A stretch of DNA of 64,000 bases from Deltaproteobacteria bacterium Ga0077550 (GTDB lineage: Bacteria; Myxococcota_A; Polyangia; Nannocystales; Nannocystaceae), in NCBI GenBank assembly GCA_001464385.1, contig LNFB01000210.1:62001-126000 (forward strand), in the 5' to 3' direction. This document shows positions 19,554 through 27,290 of this stretch, in pieces. Every line of letters starts with the position of its first letter. Within the stretch, counting starts at the first letter, position 1. The notes below the pieces were generated by a model. The model was not told where the DNA came from, ran no database searches, and worked only from the letters and a program-made list of their open reading frames with translations. The position numbers and the translations under genes were made by a program.

Positions 19554-20183
19554 TCATCTCCGCCCCGTGCTGACCCAGGTCGTCACCGTGTCCGAGCCGC
19601 CCGCCACCGCGTCGATGCTCATCTCGAGCACCACCGCCGTGATGTTGGTTCCGGCGAAGAAGTCGCGGGTGTCGTCGAACATCAGCGATCCAGATCGCTG
19701 CGTCAGCCTCGCGCCGTCGAGGTCGAAGAACAGCGCGTCGTCGCGCAGGCCGGCGAACACCCGCAGGTCGAGGCCCGCGTCGATCGTGGTGTCGATGGGG
19801 CCGACGACGGGCTCCGCGACGCCCGGCAGGTTCTCCACCCGCACGCCCCAGTCGCCGCGACCGTTCTGGCCGAAGCGCACGTAGACCTCGCGATCGGAGG
19901 CGTTGTCGCCGTCGTTGTCGAGGTGCACGGTGTAGAGCACGCCGCTGTCGAGCACCGCCGGGAGGCCGGCCTCGGACAGCCCCGCGAAGCCGAACGCGAC
20001 CACGAGCTTGCTGCCGGCGTGCCACGCGTAGACGTCGGTGAGATCGGCGGCCGGGTCGTCCCGGGTCGTGGGCGAGTCGGCGTGGTCGGCCGCCTGCGTC
20101 GGGGCCGAGGCCAACGGGGAGAGCAGGGCCGCGAGCGCGATCGCGCCGGATCGCACCGCCCAGGGTCGAAGTGTCGTGGTCAC
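19554..20183 (-). CDS. exported protein with the N-terminal half of a DUF4331-like domain
   Basis: 209 residues from GTG 20183, which has a GGAGG site 5 nt upstream. Signal peptide cleaved near ASAPTQAADHADSP. The mature N-terminus (ADHADSP, DPAADLTDVYAWHAG, VHLDNDGDNASDREVYVRF) and the later VFAGLRDDALFFDLDG and FFAGTNITAVVLEM match the first half of DUF4331 proteins. It stops at TTWVSTGRR, just where the family continues into the segment encoded by the next gene. The stop codon lies just upstream of that gene's start, so the two are surely one operon. The function of DUF4331 is unknown. Confidence 0.82.
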   Translation of the reverse strand: MTTTLRPWAVRSGAIALAALLSPLASAPTQAADHADSPTTRDDPAADLTDVYAWHAGSKLVVAFGFAGLSEAGLPAVLDSGVLYTVHLDNDGDNASDREVYVRFGQNGRGDWGVRVENLPGVAEPVVGPIDTTIDAGLDLRVFAGLRDDALFFDLDGARLTQRSGSLMFDDTRDFFAGTNITAVVLEMSIDAVAGGSDTVTTWVSTGRR

Positions 20184-20347
20184 GGGTCCTCCGGCCAGGG
20201 CGTGCAGCGCACCGGGCTCGTGGCTCCTACGCGGAGGGGGCGTCGGCGGATCACCCGCACCGGCGCCGATCCACCGCCACGCGAGCTCCGTACCTGCCCC
20301 CGTCGAGGGTGCGCGGTCCACCGGACCGACTCGACGCGGAGGTTTCC

Positions 20348-21091
20348 ATGACGAAGACGATGACCCTTCTCCTCTCGGTTTCCCTGTTGCCCGCCTGTGC
20401 TGGGGGCGACGACGACGGCGACGACGGCATGAACGCAGACTCGGGCTCGGTCGGTGGATCCGACGAGTCGACCGGGGACACGACCGCGGGCATGACCGGC
20501 GATCCGACCACGGCCCCGACGACCGCCGAGACCCTGTCCACCACCGCGACCACGGACGACGAGAGCAGCTCGGGCGGCGCCGATTCGTCGACCGGAGACG
20601 CCCCCGCGGAGCTGTCGTGCGCCAGCTACTGCGACGTGTACCTCGCCGGCTGCGTCGACTTCAGCGAGTACGCCAACGAGCAGGACTGCCTCGACAACTG
20701 CGCGCAGTGGCCGATGGGCGCGGCCCCCGACACGGCGGTCGACTCGCTCGGCTGCCGGCTCTACCACGCGACCGTCGCGACGAGCACGGATCCCTCGATC
20801 CACTGCCCGCACGCGGGCCCGAGCGGCGCGGCGACGTGCGTGACCGAGAACGCGCCGGACTGCGGCCTGTATTGCTCGCGCTACTTCGAGAGCTGCGTCG
20901 ACGGCCTCAACGCCTACGACGACGAGGCCGACTGCATGGCCCAGTGCGGGGGTTGGTACGCGGGCAGCGCGAAGGACGTCGACGGGGACACCATCGGGTG
21001 CCGCACGTACCACGCCGGAGCTGCGCTCGCCGACCCCGACACGCACTGCCCGCACGCGGGGCCGGGCGGCGGGGGCGTCTGCGTGCTGTGA
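20348..21091 (+). CDS. lipoprotein with two tandem Cys-rich domains
   Basis: 247 residues. GGAGG precedes ATG 20348. The lipobox LLPAC is followed by a Ser/Thr/Asp linker (to about residue 85). Two homologous domains of about 75 residues follow (about 86-165 and 168-247). Each has the order SYC or LYC, CVD, DC, C, GCR-x-YH and HCPHAGP-x-G, with six or more conserved cysteines. The repeated GCRLYH/GCRTYH and HCPHAGP motifs show an internal duplication. The shared CPHAGP signature recalls small myxobacterial secreted proteins of unknown role. No enzyme motif is seen. Confidence 0.82.
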   Translation: MTKTMTLLLSVSLLPACAGGDDDGDDGMNADSGSVGGSDESTGDTTAGMTGDPTTAPTTAETLSTTATTDDESSSGGADSSTGDAPAELSCASYCDVYLAGCVDFSEYANEQDCLDNCAQWPMGAAPDTAVDSLGCRLYHATVATSTDPSIHCPHAGPSGAATCVTENAPDCGLYCSRYFESCVDGLNAYDDEADCMAQCGGWYAGSAKDVDGDTIGCRTYHAGAALADPDTHCPHAGPGGGGVCVL

Positions 21092-21126
21092 TGCGCCGCC
21101 GCGGTCGACGTACGAGGATGACGGTC

Positions 21127-23013
21127 ATGACGATCGGGGCGACGAGGGCCGCACGCGTGACGTCGATGGCGGCGATGCTGCTCGGCGCGCTCGTGGGCTG
21201 CGCCGCCCCGGTCGCGGCGACGCGCCACCCCGAAGCGTCGGCCGTCGCCGCCGAGGTGGCGTGGCAGCCGTGGTCGAAGGCCAGCTTCGAGCGCGCCCGC
21301 GCCGAGCGGCGCCTCATCCTCGTCAACGTCGTCGCGACGTGGTGCCACTGGTGCCACGTGATGGAGGAGACGACGTACCGCGATCCCGAGGTCGCGGCCC
21401 TGCTGCGCGATCACTTCGCGACGATCCGCGTCGACTCCGATGCGCGCCCCGACGTCGCCGAGCGCTACCGCGAGTGGGGCTGGCCCGCGACCGGGGTGCT
21501 GTCGCCCGACGCACAGCCGGTGCTCGAGCTGCGGGGCTACCAGGAGCCGCGGGGCTTCGCGGCGCGGCTCCGCCAGCTCGTCGCGGATCGCGATCGCGGG
21601 ACGCTGCGCCACCGCGTGGTCGAGCCGGCCCGGCCCGCACGTGAGCAGCGGGCGCTCGACGCCATCCGCGACCAGGTCGCAGCGCAGCTCGACGGCTTCT
21701 ACGAGCCGGATCAGGGCGGCTGGGGGAAGCAGCAGCGCTACCCCGCGCCGGGGCCGATCGAGCACGCCTTCGTGCGCGCGCGCGTCGACGACGACGCCGC
21801 GAGCGCGACGCAGGCCCTGACGACGCTGGCGTCGGCGGCGAAGCTCATCGACCCGGTCTTCGGCGGGATGTACCAGTACTCGGTCGACGGCGACTGGGAC
21901 CACCCGCACTTCGAGAAGATCACCGCGATCCAGGCCGGGGCGATCCGCAACTTCGCCTACGCCCATCGACTCACCGGGGAGGCCCGTTGGCTGGACCACG
22001 CGCGGGACGTGGCGCGGTACATGACGACGATGATGCGCGCCCCGGACGGCGGCTTCTACACCAGCCAGGACGCCGACCTGCGGCGCGAGGGCGCGCCCGC
22101 GGTGGTCGGTGCGGCGTACTACGCCGCGGACGAGGCCAGCCGTCGGGCCCTCGGGATCCCGCGCATCGACACCGAGGTCTACGCCGACTTGAACGGGATG
22201 ATGATCGAGGCGCTGTGCGATCTGCATGCGGCCTCCGGCGATCGCGATCCGCTCGAGCAGGCGCAGACGACCGCGCGGCGGCTGCTCGAGACCCACGCCG
22301 ACCCGGGCGGCGGGTTCCGCCACCGCGCGGAGGATCCCGACGCGCGACGCTACCTCCGCGATCAGGTCGCGATGGGCCGGGGATTGCTCGCGCTGTACCG
22401 CAGCACCGGCGACACCGCGTGGCTCGCCCACGCCGAGCGCGTGGCGGGGTTCATGCTCGCGTCGCTGCGCGACCCGGACACGGGGGCCTTCTTCGCGCAC
22501 ACCCTCGATCCCGACGCGGTCGGCGTGTTCGCGCGGCGTCGCACGCCCCACGAGGAGAACGGGCTCGCCGCGCGGCTGCTCGCGGCGCTGCACCGCCACA
22601 CCGACGGCGACGGAACCACGGCGACGCCCTACCTCGCCGCGGCCGAGCGCGCCCTGGCGAGCCTGGGGGATCCCGCGCGCGTCGCCGAGGAGGGCCGCAT
22701 CCTCGGGCAGTACGCGCTCGGCCTGCAGGAGGTCACGATGGCGACGCTCGACATCACGATCGTCGGCGATCTCGCGGCCCCGGGCACCGGGGCGCTCCTC
22801 GCGGCGGCGCTGCGCTACCCGGAGCCGCGCGCGGTCGTCGAGGTCGGACGGCCCGGTGATCGCTACCCCGACCTCGGCAAGCCCGCGGTGTACCTGTGCA
22901 CGGCGTCCGCCTGCAGCACGCCGATCACCCGCCCCGAGCGCTTCGCGACCGCCGCGGACGCCTTCGTGCGGACGAGCCTGCCGCCGCGTCCAGCCGCTAT
23001 CATGCGGCCATGA
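21127..23013 (+). CDS. DUF255 thioredoxin-domain protein (YyaL/SSP411-like), exported
   Basis: 628 residues. Lipobox-like LVGCAAP near residue 25, then the DUF255 thioredoxin-like domain with the redox motif in VVATWCHWCHVMEETTYRD (CHWC near residue 70). A long (alpha/alpha)6-barrel C-terminal part follows (GGWGKQQRYPAPGPIEH, GGMYQYSVDGDWDHPHFEK, GGFYTSQDAD). The usual family length is 600-700 residues, so it is complete, but cytoplasmic homologues lack a lipoprotein signal. GAGG lies 8 nt before ATG 21127. Family members are often annotated as thioredoxin/N-acylglucosamine 2-epimerase-like, and the true function is uncertain. The stop overlaps the next start (ATGA). Confidence 0.9.
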   Translation: MTIGATRAARVTSMAAMLLGALVGCAAPVAATRHPEASAVAAEVAWQPWSKASFERARAERRLILVNVVATWCHWCHVMEETTYRDPEVAALLRDHFATIRVDSDARPDVAERYREWGWPATGVLSPDAQPVLELRGYQEPRGFAARLRQLVADRDRGTLRHRVVEPARPAREQRALDAIRDQVAAQLDGFYEPDQGGWGKQQRYPAPGPIEHAFVRARVDDDAASATQALTTLASAAKLIDPVFGGMYQYSVDGDWDHPHFEKITAIQAGAIRNFAYAHRLTGEARWLDHARDVARYMTTMMRAPDGGFYTSQDADLRREGAPAVVGAAYYAADEASRRALGIPRIDTEVYADLNGMMIEALCDLHAASGDRDPLEQAQTTARRLLETHADPGGGFRHRAEDPDARRYLRDQVAMGRGLLALYRSTGDTAWLAHAERVAGFMLASLRDPDTGAFFAHTLDPDAVGVFARRRTPHEENGLAARLLAALHRHTDGDGTTATPYLAAAERALASLGDPARVAEEGRILGQYALGLQEVTMATLDITIVGDLAAPGTGALLAAALRYPEPRAVVEVGRPGDRYPDLGKPAVYLCTASACSTPITRPERFATAADAFVRTSLPPRPAAIMRP

Positions 23014-23591
23014 CGACATCGATCGCTCGGGTCACGATGGTGCTCCTCGCCGCTGTGTTCGCCTGCACCGCCACGCCGCGCGCCACGGACACCGCCGCGT
23101 CGCCGAGCCCCGGCCCGGCCCCGGTCGACGCCACCGCGGGCGTCGTCGACGACGGCGGCGCGCCCCCGGCCGCCGGCTGCCGCACCGACGCGGACTGCGG
23201 CGGCAATGCGGTGTGCGAGGGCGAGGGCTGCGGCGACGTGCTCGGCACCTGCGCGCCGGCCGATCGCATGTGCACGCGCGACGCCCAGAGCTACTGCGAT
23301 TGCGAGGGCGTCACGTTCGTGGCGTCGGGCAGCTGTCCCGGCCGACGCTTCGCGCACCGCGGCGTGTGCGAGCGCGCTGCGCCCAAGCCCGACGGCACCG
23401 CCTGCGAGGCCGGCTCCGAGTGCGAGAGCGGCGTGTGCGAGGGCGAGGGCTGCGACGTGCCGGGTGTCTGCAAGCCCGCGCAGCGGCCGTGCACCAAGGA
23501 CCTGCGCGAGTACTGCGGCTGCGACGGCAAGACGTTCCGCGGGAGCGGTAGCTGCCCGGGATCGCGGTTTTCGAAGCGCGGGGCGTGCTAG
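23010..23591 (+). CDS. secreted protein with two tandem Kazal-like Cys-rich repeats
   Basis: 193 residues. Signal with lipobox-like AVFAC, an Ala/Pro/Asp linker, then two similar Cys-rich units (about 55-120 and 130-193). Each reads DC or EC, VCEGEGC, TC or VC, YC-x-CEG or YCGCDGKTF, GSCPGxRF and GVC or GAC. The YCGCDGKTF segment recalls Kazal-type protease inhibitor loops, so a protease-inhibitor or adhesive role is possible but unproved. It starts with an ATGA overlap on the DUF255 gene. TATCAT at 22998-23003 also ends 6 nt before this start and may serve as an internal leaderless promoter. Confidence 0.8.
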   Translation: MTTSIARVTMVLLAAVFACTATPRATDTAASPSPGPAPVDATAGVVDDGGAPPAAGCRTDADCGGNAVCEGEGCGDVLGTCAPADRMCTRDAQSYCDCEGVTFVASGSCPGRRFAHRGVCERAAPKPDGTACEAGSECESGVCEGEGCDVPGVCKPAQRPCTKDLREYCGCDGKTFRGSGSCPGSRFSKRGAC

Positions 23592-23607
23592 CGGTATGCT
23601 GATCGGC

Positions 23608-24087
23608 ATGCTGGGTTCGGTGCTCGCGGGACTCGGGATCGTCGCGGTCGTGACGGTGGCGGAGCCGGAGTTCGGCGTGGAGGTGCTGCACGGGTCGGGG
23701 TCGACGGGGTCGACGGGCACGGGCACGTCGGGCACGTCGGACACAACGGGCACGGGCACGGGCACGGGCACGGGCACGGGCACGGGCACGGGCACATCGG
23801 GCACGGGCACGGGCACGGGCACGGGCACGGGCACGGGAACGGGGAGCACGGGGACGGGATCCAACGACGACGGCGGCAGCTTCGTCGGCGACGACGTCAC
23901 GGGCATCACCTACGGCGCCGAGGATCTCGAGGACGGCTGCGTCGATCCCGACGACGAGGATCCGGGCTGCTGCGACGACGCCGACAACAACAGCGACAAC
24001 TTCTGCCACATCTCTCGCCAGGGGCGTGATCGCGTCGCGATCGCGGTCCTGCTCATCCTCCTCGCCCGCCCGCGGCGGCGTCGCTGA
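23608..24087 (+). CDS. Thr-Gly repeat surface protein with C-terminal membrane helix and Arg cluster
   Basis: 159 residues from ATG 23608 (163 from ATG 23596). TATGCT at 23595-23600 ends 7 nt before ATG 23608, which favours that start. After a hydrophobic signal comes a low-complexity Ser/Thr/Gly tract of about 50 residues, largely Thr-Gly dipeptides encoded by GGGCAC repeats. Next is an acidic Cys-rich part (DGCVDPDDEDPGCCDD, then DNFC), and the protein ends with a short hydrophobic helix (VAIAVLLILLA) and RPRRRR. This tripartite tail resembles MYXO-CTERM/GlyGly-CTERM-type sorting signals. The repeat may span the cell envelope and vary in length. Confidence 0.75.
   Translation: MLGSVLAGLGIVAVVTVAEPEFGVEVLHGSGSTGSTGTGTSGTSDTTGTGTGTGTGTGTGTGTSGTGTGTGTGTGTGTGSTGTGSNDDGGSFVGDDVTGITYGAEDLEDGCVDPDDEDPGCCDDADNNSDNFCHISRQGRDRVAIAVLLILLARPRRRR
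23748..23834 (+). repeat. GGGCAC hexanucleotide tandem repeat, coding
   Basis: Eight perfect GGGCAC units at 23748-23795 and six more at 23799-23834, separated by three bases, with degenerate copies at both edges. In the reading frame they encode Thr-Gly dipeptides. The same unit occurs eight times at 31904-31951 outside any gene. Confidence 0.95.
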
Positions 24088-24248
24088 ACCGAGGGGTCGC
24101 GCTGACCGAGCCGCCGCAGACCGACGACGACGGCAACCCCCTGGGCGACCTGCTCGAGCGGGCGCGGCCCGACGCCGACTTCGCGGCCGAGCAGGCGCTG
24201 CGCTCCCTGCAGTCGCGGCTCTTCGGCGCGACGGCGCAGCCCGTCACG

Positions 24249-26579
24249 ATGGTCGGGCGCTACGTCATCGAGGGGCGGCTCGGCGCCGGCGGTGGCGGCA
24301 CCGTCTACCGCGCCCGCGATGCCGAGAACGGGCGCGTCGTCGCGGTGAAGCTGTTGGTCTCCGACGGGCGCGCCGCCTCGCCGCGCGCCCGATTGCTGCG
24401 CGAGGCCCAGTCGCTGGCCAAGCTCCAGCACGAGAACATCGTCGAGTTCTACGAGGTGGGCGTCTTCAACCCCGGCGTGCTCGATCCGAGCGCGTCGAGC
24501 ACCGACAACGGCGTCTTCCTCGCGATGGAGTGCGTCGACGGCTGCAACCTCGCCCAGTGGGCCGACGACCCGCACCCCTGGCAGCAGGTTCGCGATGTGT
24601 TCGTCGCCGCGGGGCGAGGGCTGGCATTCGCCCACCAGCGCGGCATCGTGCACCGCGACTTCAAGCCGAGCAACGTGCTGGTCGGCGACGATGGCCGCGT
24701 GCGCGTCGCGGACTTCGGGCTGGCCCGGGCGACCCGAGAGCTGACCGCGCCCCTGCCGGGGCTCACGCTGCGCCTGCCGGACGAGGCCTCGCTGCCGGGC
24801 GTGCACATGGCGTTGACCAAGCCCGGCACCGTGATCGGCACGCCGGCGTACATGGCCCCGGAGCAGCACCTCAGCTCGCGCGCCGACACGCGCAGCGATC
24901 AGTTCAGCTTCTGCCTCGCGCTGTACGAGGCGCTGTATCGGCGCAGCCCGTACCAGGGCAGCACGCCGGGCAAGCTGCTCGAGGCCAAGCTGCGCGGCAT
25001 CATCGTGCCGCCGCCCCGCGACACCGCGATCCCGTCGCGGGTCAACCGCGCGGTCGTCCGTGGCCTCGCCCCCGATCCCGCCGCGCGCCACGAGTCGATG
25101 GAGGCGCTGCTGGAGGCGCTCGTCGCCGACGCCGGCGCGCCACGCCCGGCCCGCGTCGCGGTCGCGGTCGCAGTCGCGGGCACGGCGATCGTCCTCGCGG
25201 CCGCCACCGCGTGGACCCTCGGTCGTGCGCCCGCGGCGAGCTGCGACGACGACCTCGCGAGCAGCGGCTGGAATCACGACCGCGAGCTGCAGCTCCGCGA
25301 CGCGTTCGCGGCCAAGGGCGTCGGCTACGGCGAGACCACCCTCGTGCGCGTGCGGGACCGGCTCGATCGCTGGTCGACGGACTGGTCGACGGCCCGCGGC
25401 GCGATCTGTGCCCCGACCAGCGCGTCGGCCCCGGCGATCGCGTGCCTGCGCGCGTCGAAGCTCGCGTCGACCGCGGTGCAAGACGCCGTGTCGCGGACCG
25501 ACGCGCTGCACGTCGAGCGGGCGATCCGGGCGAGCGCGCGGATCCCCGAGGCAGCGCGGTGCACCGCCAACAACGCCCCCGGATCCACGCACGATCGCTC
25601 CCTCGACGATCCCCTGTGGCAGGCCTTCGCCGCCGTGGAGCTCGGGGATCCCGGGGCCGCGAAGCTGGCTGACGCGGTGCGCGAGGCCGCGGGCACCGAC
25701 GCGCCCGCGATCGCAGCCGCGGCGACGGTGCTGCTCGCCGAGGCGAGCCCGAGCGACGTCGACGACGCCGCGCTGGCGCGGGCGCACGCCGACGCGCATG
25801 CGCTCGCGGTGCCGATGTGGACCGAGCGTGCGGCGCTGCTGGGCCTGGCGCGGAGCCTCGACGCCGGGGACACCGCGGGGGCCGAGCGCTGGCTGGCCGC
25901 GCTGGCGAGCGACCCGACGCCCGAGGTCGCGGCCCGCGTCGCGATCGCGAGCGCCACGCTCGCCCACGACCGAGGCGCGGGGGACCAGGCCGCGGCGCAG
26001 TGCCGCGCCGCGCGGGAGATGATCACCGCGGCGCCGCTCGATCCCGTGGTCGGCTTCGACGTCGAGGTCGCGTGCGCCCGCATCCGCGACGCGATCGGCC
26101 CGGGGGAGGCCGCCGTCGCGCAGTGGGAGGCCGCCGCGGCGATGGCCGAGCGGGCGTTCGGGAGCGATCACCCGATCGCCGCGCGCACGCGCTGCGACCT
26201 CGGCCTGGCCTTGCTCGCCGCGGGCCGCCGTGATCCGGCGCGCCCCCACGCCGCCCTCGGCTTCGATGTCCTGCGCCGCGTCACCGCGCCCGACGACGTG
26301 CGCCGGCTGCTCCCGCTGGTGTTGCTGTTCGAGCTCGAACCGTCGCGCGACTCCGAGGCTGCGCGCCGCTGGTTGTCCTTCGCCGAGACGGTCGTCGGTG
26401 AGGATGCGTCGCGGCGGCGGGCGTACGCGCTGGCGCTGCTCGAGGTCGCGGCCGCCGTGGGCCACCAGGATCCCTCGCGCGGCCGTACGCTGCTGGATCT
26501 CGCGAGCGCGGAGGCGAAGCGCAGCGGCGACGCAGCGCTCGTCGAGCGCGTCGCGGGGCGGCTGACACCGCCCACCTGA
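24249..26579 (+). CDS. membrane Ser/Thr protein kinase with helical-repeat C-terminal domain
   Basis: 776 residues from ATG 24249. The frame is open upstream to a CTG at 24102 that has GAGGGG 5-6 nt before it, while ATG 24249 has no ribosome-binding site, so the true start may be CTG 24102 (49 more residues, acidic). Kinase motifs: GAGGGGTV loop, VAVKLL Lys, HRDFKPSN, DFG, and GTPAYMAPEQ. A membrane helix (VAVAVAVAGTAIVLAAATAW) follows at about 300-320, then an all-helical, Ala-rich region of about 450 residues of TPR-like character. Convergent with an ECF sigma gene, and paralogous to the kinase at 48508, which is coupled to a related sigma gene. Confidence 0.92.
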   Translation: MVGRYVIEGRLGAGGGGTVYRARDAENGRVVAVKLLVSDGRAASPRARLLREAQSLAKLQHENIVEFYEVGVFNPGVLDPSASSTDNGVFLAMECVDGCNLAQWADDPHPWQQVRDVFVAAGRGLAFAHQRGIVHRDFKPSNVLVGDDGRVRVADFGLARATRELTAPLPGLTLRLPDEASLPGVHMALTKPGTVIGTPAYMAPEQHLSSRADTRSDQFSFCLALYEALYRRSPYQGSTPGKLLEAKLRGIIVPPPRDTAIPSRVNRAVVRGLAPDPAARHESMEALLEALVADAGAPRPARVAVAVAVAGTAIVLAAATAWTLGRAPAASCDDDLASSGWNHDRELQLRDAFAAKGVGYGETTLVRVRDRLDRWSTDWSTARGAICAPTSASAPAIACLRASKLASTAVQDAVSRTDALHVERAIRASARIPEAARCTANNAPGSTHDRSLDDPLWQAFAAVELGDPGAAKLADAVREAAGTDAPAIAAAATVLLAEASPSDVDDAALARAHADAHALAVPMWTERAALLGLARSLDAGDTAGAERWLAALASDPTPEVAARVAIASATLAHDRGAGDQAAAQCRAAREMITAAPLDPVVGFDVEVACARIRDAIGPGEAAVAQWEAAAAMAERAFGSDHPIAARTRCDLGLALLAAGRRDPARPHAALGFDVLRRVTAPDDVRRLLPLVLLFELEPSRDSEAARRWLSFAETVVGEDASRRRAYALALLEVAAAVGHQDPSRGRTLLDLASAEAKRSGDAALVERVAGRLTPPT

Positions 26580-26598
26580 GCACCTCCCGCGCCTGCGG

Positions 26599-27219
26599 TC
26601 AGCCGGGATCGCTGCGCATGTTGTCGCGCAGCGCTCGGGCCCAGTGCTCGAGCCCCTCGATGGTCGTGCGCTGGAGCTGCGCCGGGATGTCCATCGCGCC
26701 GAGCTGCTCGCGCAGCGCATCCCGGGCGCGATACAGCCGGCTCTTCACCGTGCCCGCCGGCACCTCGAGGATCACCGCGATCTCGCCGACCGGGAGCTGC
26801 TCCCAGTAGTACAGCTCGACGATCGTCTGCAGGTCGAGGGGGATCTGGCGCAGCGCCTGGAGCAGGAGCTTCTCCTCCTCGCGGTCGGCCATCACGCGGC
26901 TCGGCGATCCGTACACCGACGCGACCGACATCTCCTCGGGTCCGAACGGCGTCTCGCGGCGCTCGCGGCGACGCATGTGCATCAGCAGCTGGTTGCGCGC
27001 GATGCCGAGGATGTACGCCTTGAGGCTCGCGTCCTCCCGCAGTCGATCGCGCCCCTCGACGCAGGCGAGGAAGGTCCGCTGGATGAGATCGTCGACGTCC
27101 TCGCTCGCCTTGTTGACGAAGAAGCGATAGACGCTCATGAAGTTGCGACGCACGAGCTCGTTCCCGGCCTCGTTGTCGCCGTCGCGCCACTGGCGTAGGA
27201 GCTCGACGTCGTTGGCCAT
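26599..27219 (-). CDS. ECF-type RNA polymerase sigma factor
   Basis: 206 residues from ATG 27219 (GTG 27228 is an alternative). Region sigma2 includes VYRFFVNKASEDVDDLIQRTFLACVEGRDR and YILGIARNQLLMHMRRR. Region sigma4 (about residues 125-180) includes LDLQTIVELYYWEQLPVGEIA and VPAGTVKSRLYRARDALR. After sigma4 there is a roughly 25-residue tail with LEHWARALRDNMRS, a motif shared with the sigma factor at 47888 (IERWAGAMREAMRA). No anti-sigma gene adjoins. The neighbouring convergent kinase (24249) is the likely partner. TAGACT at 27252-27247 may be a promoter element. Confidence 0.93.
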   Translation of the reverse strand: MANDVELLRQWRDGDNEAGNELVRRNFMSVYRFFVNKASEDVDDLIQRTFLACVEGRDRLREDASLKAYILGIARNQLLMHMRRRERRETPFGPEEMSVASVYGSPSRVMADREEEKLLLQALRQIPLDLQTIVELYYWEQLPVGEIAVILEVPAGTVKSRLYRARDALREQLGAMDIPAQLQRTTIEGLEHWARALRDNMRSDPG

Positions 27220-27290
27220 GGGGAGCACAGGTGCGCGGACGATCGGAGTCTACACCGATCTTGGCCGAACGGCCGTGCGCCCCGGGCGGC

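Noticed and set aside
23748-23834. CRISPR array
   Set aside because: Units are 6 bp and contiguous with no spacers, and in frame with a protein. No cas gene is present.
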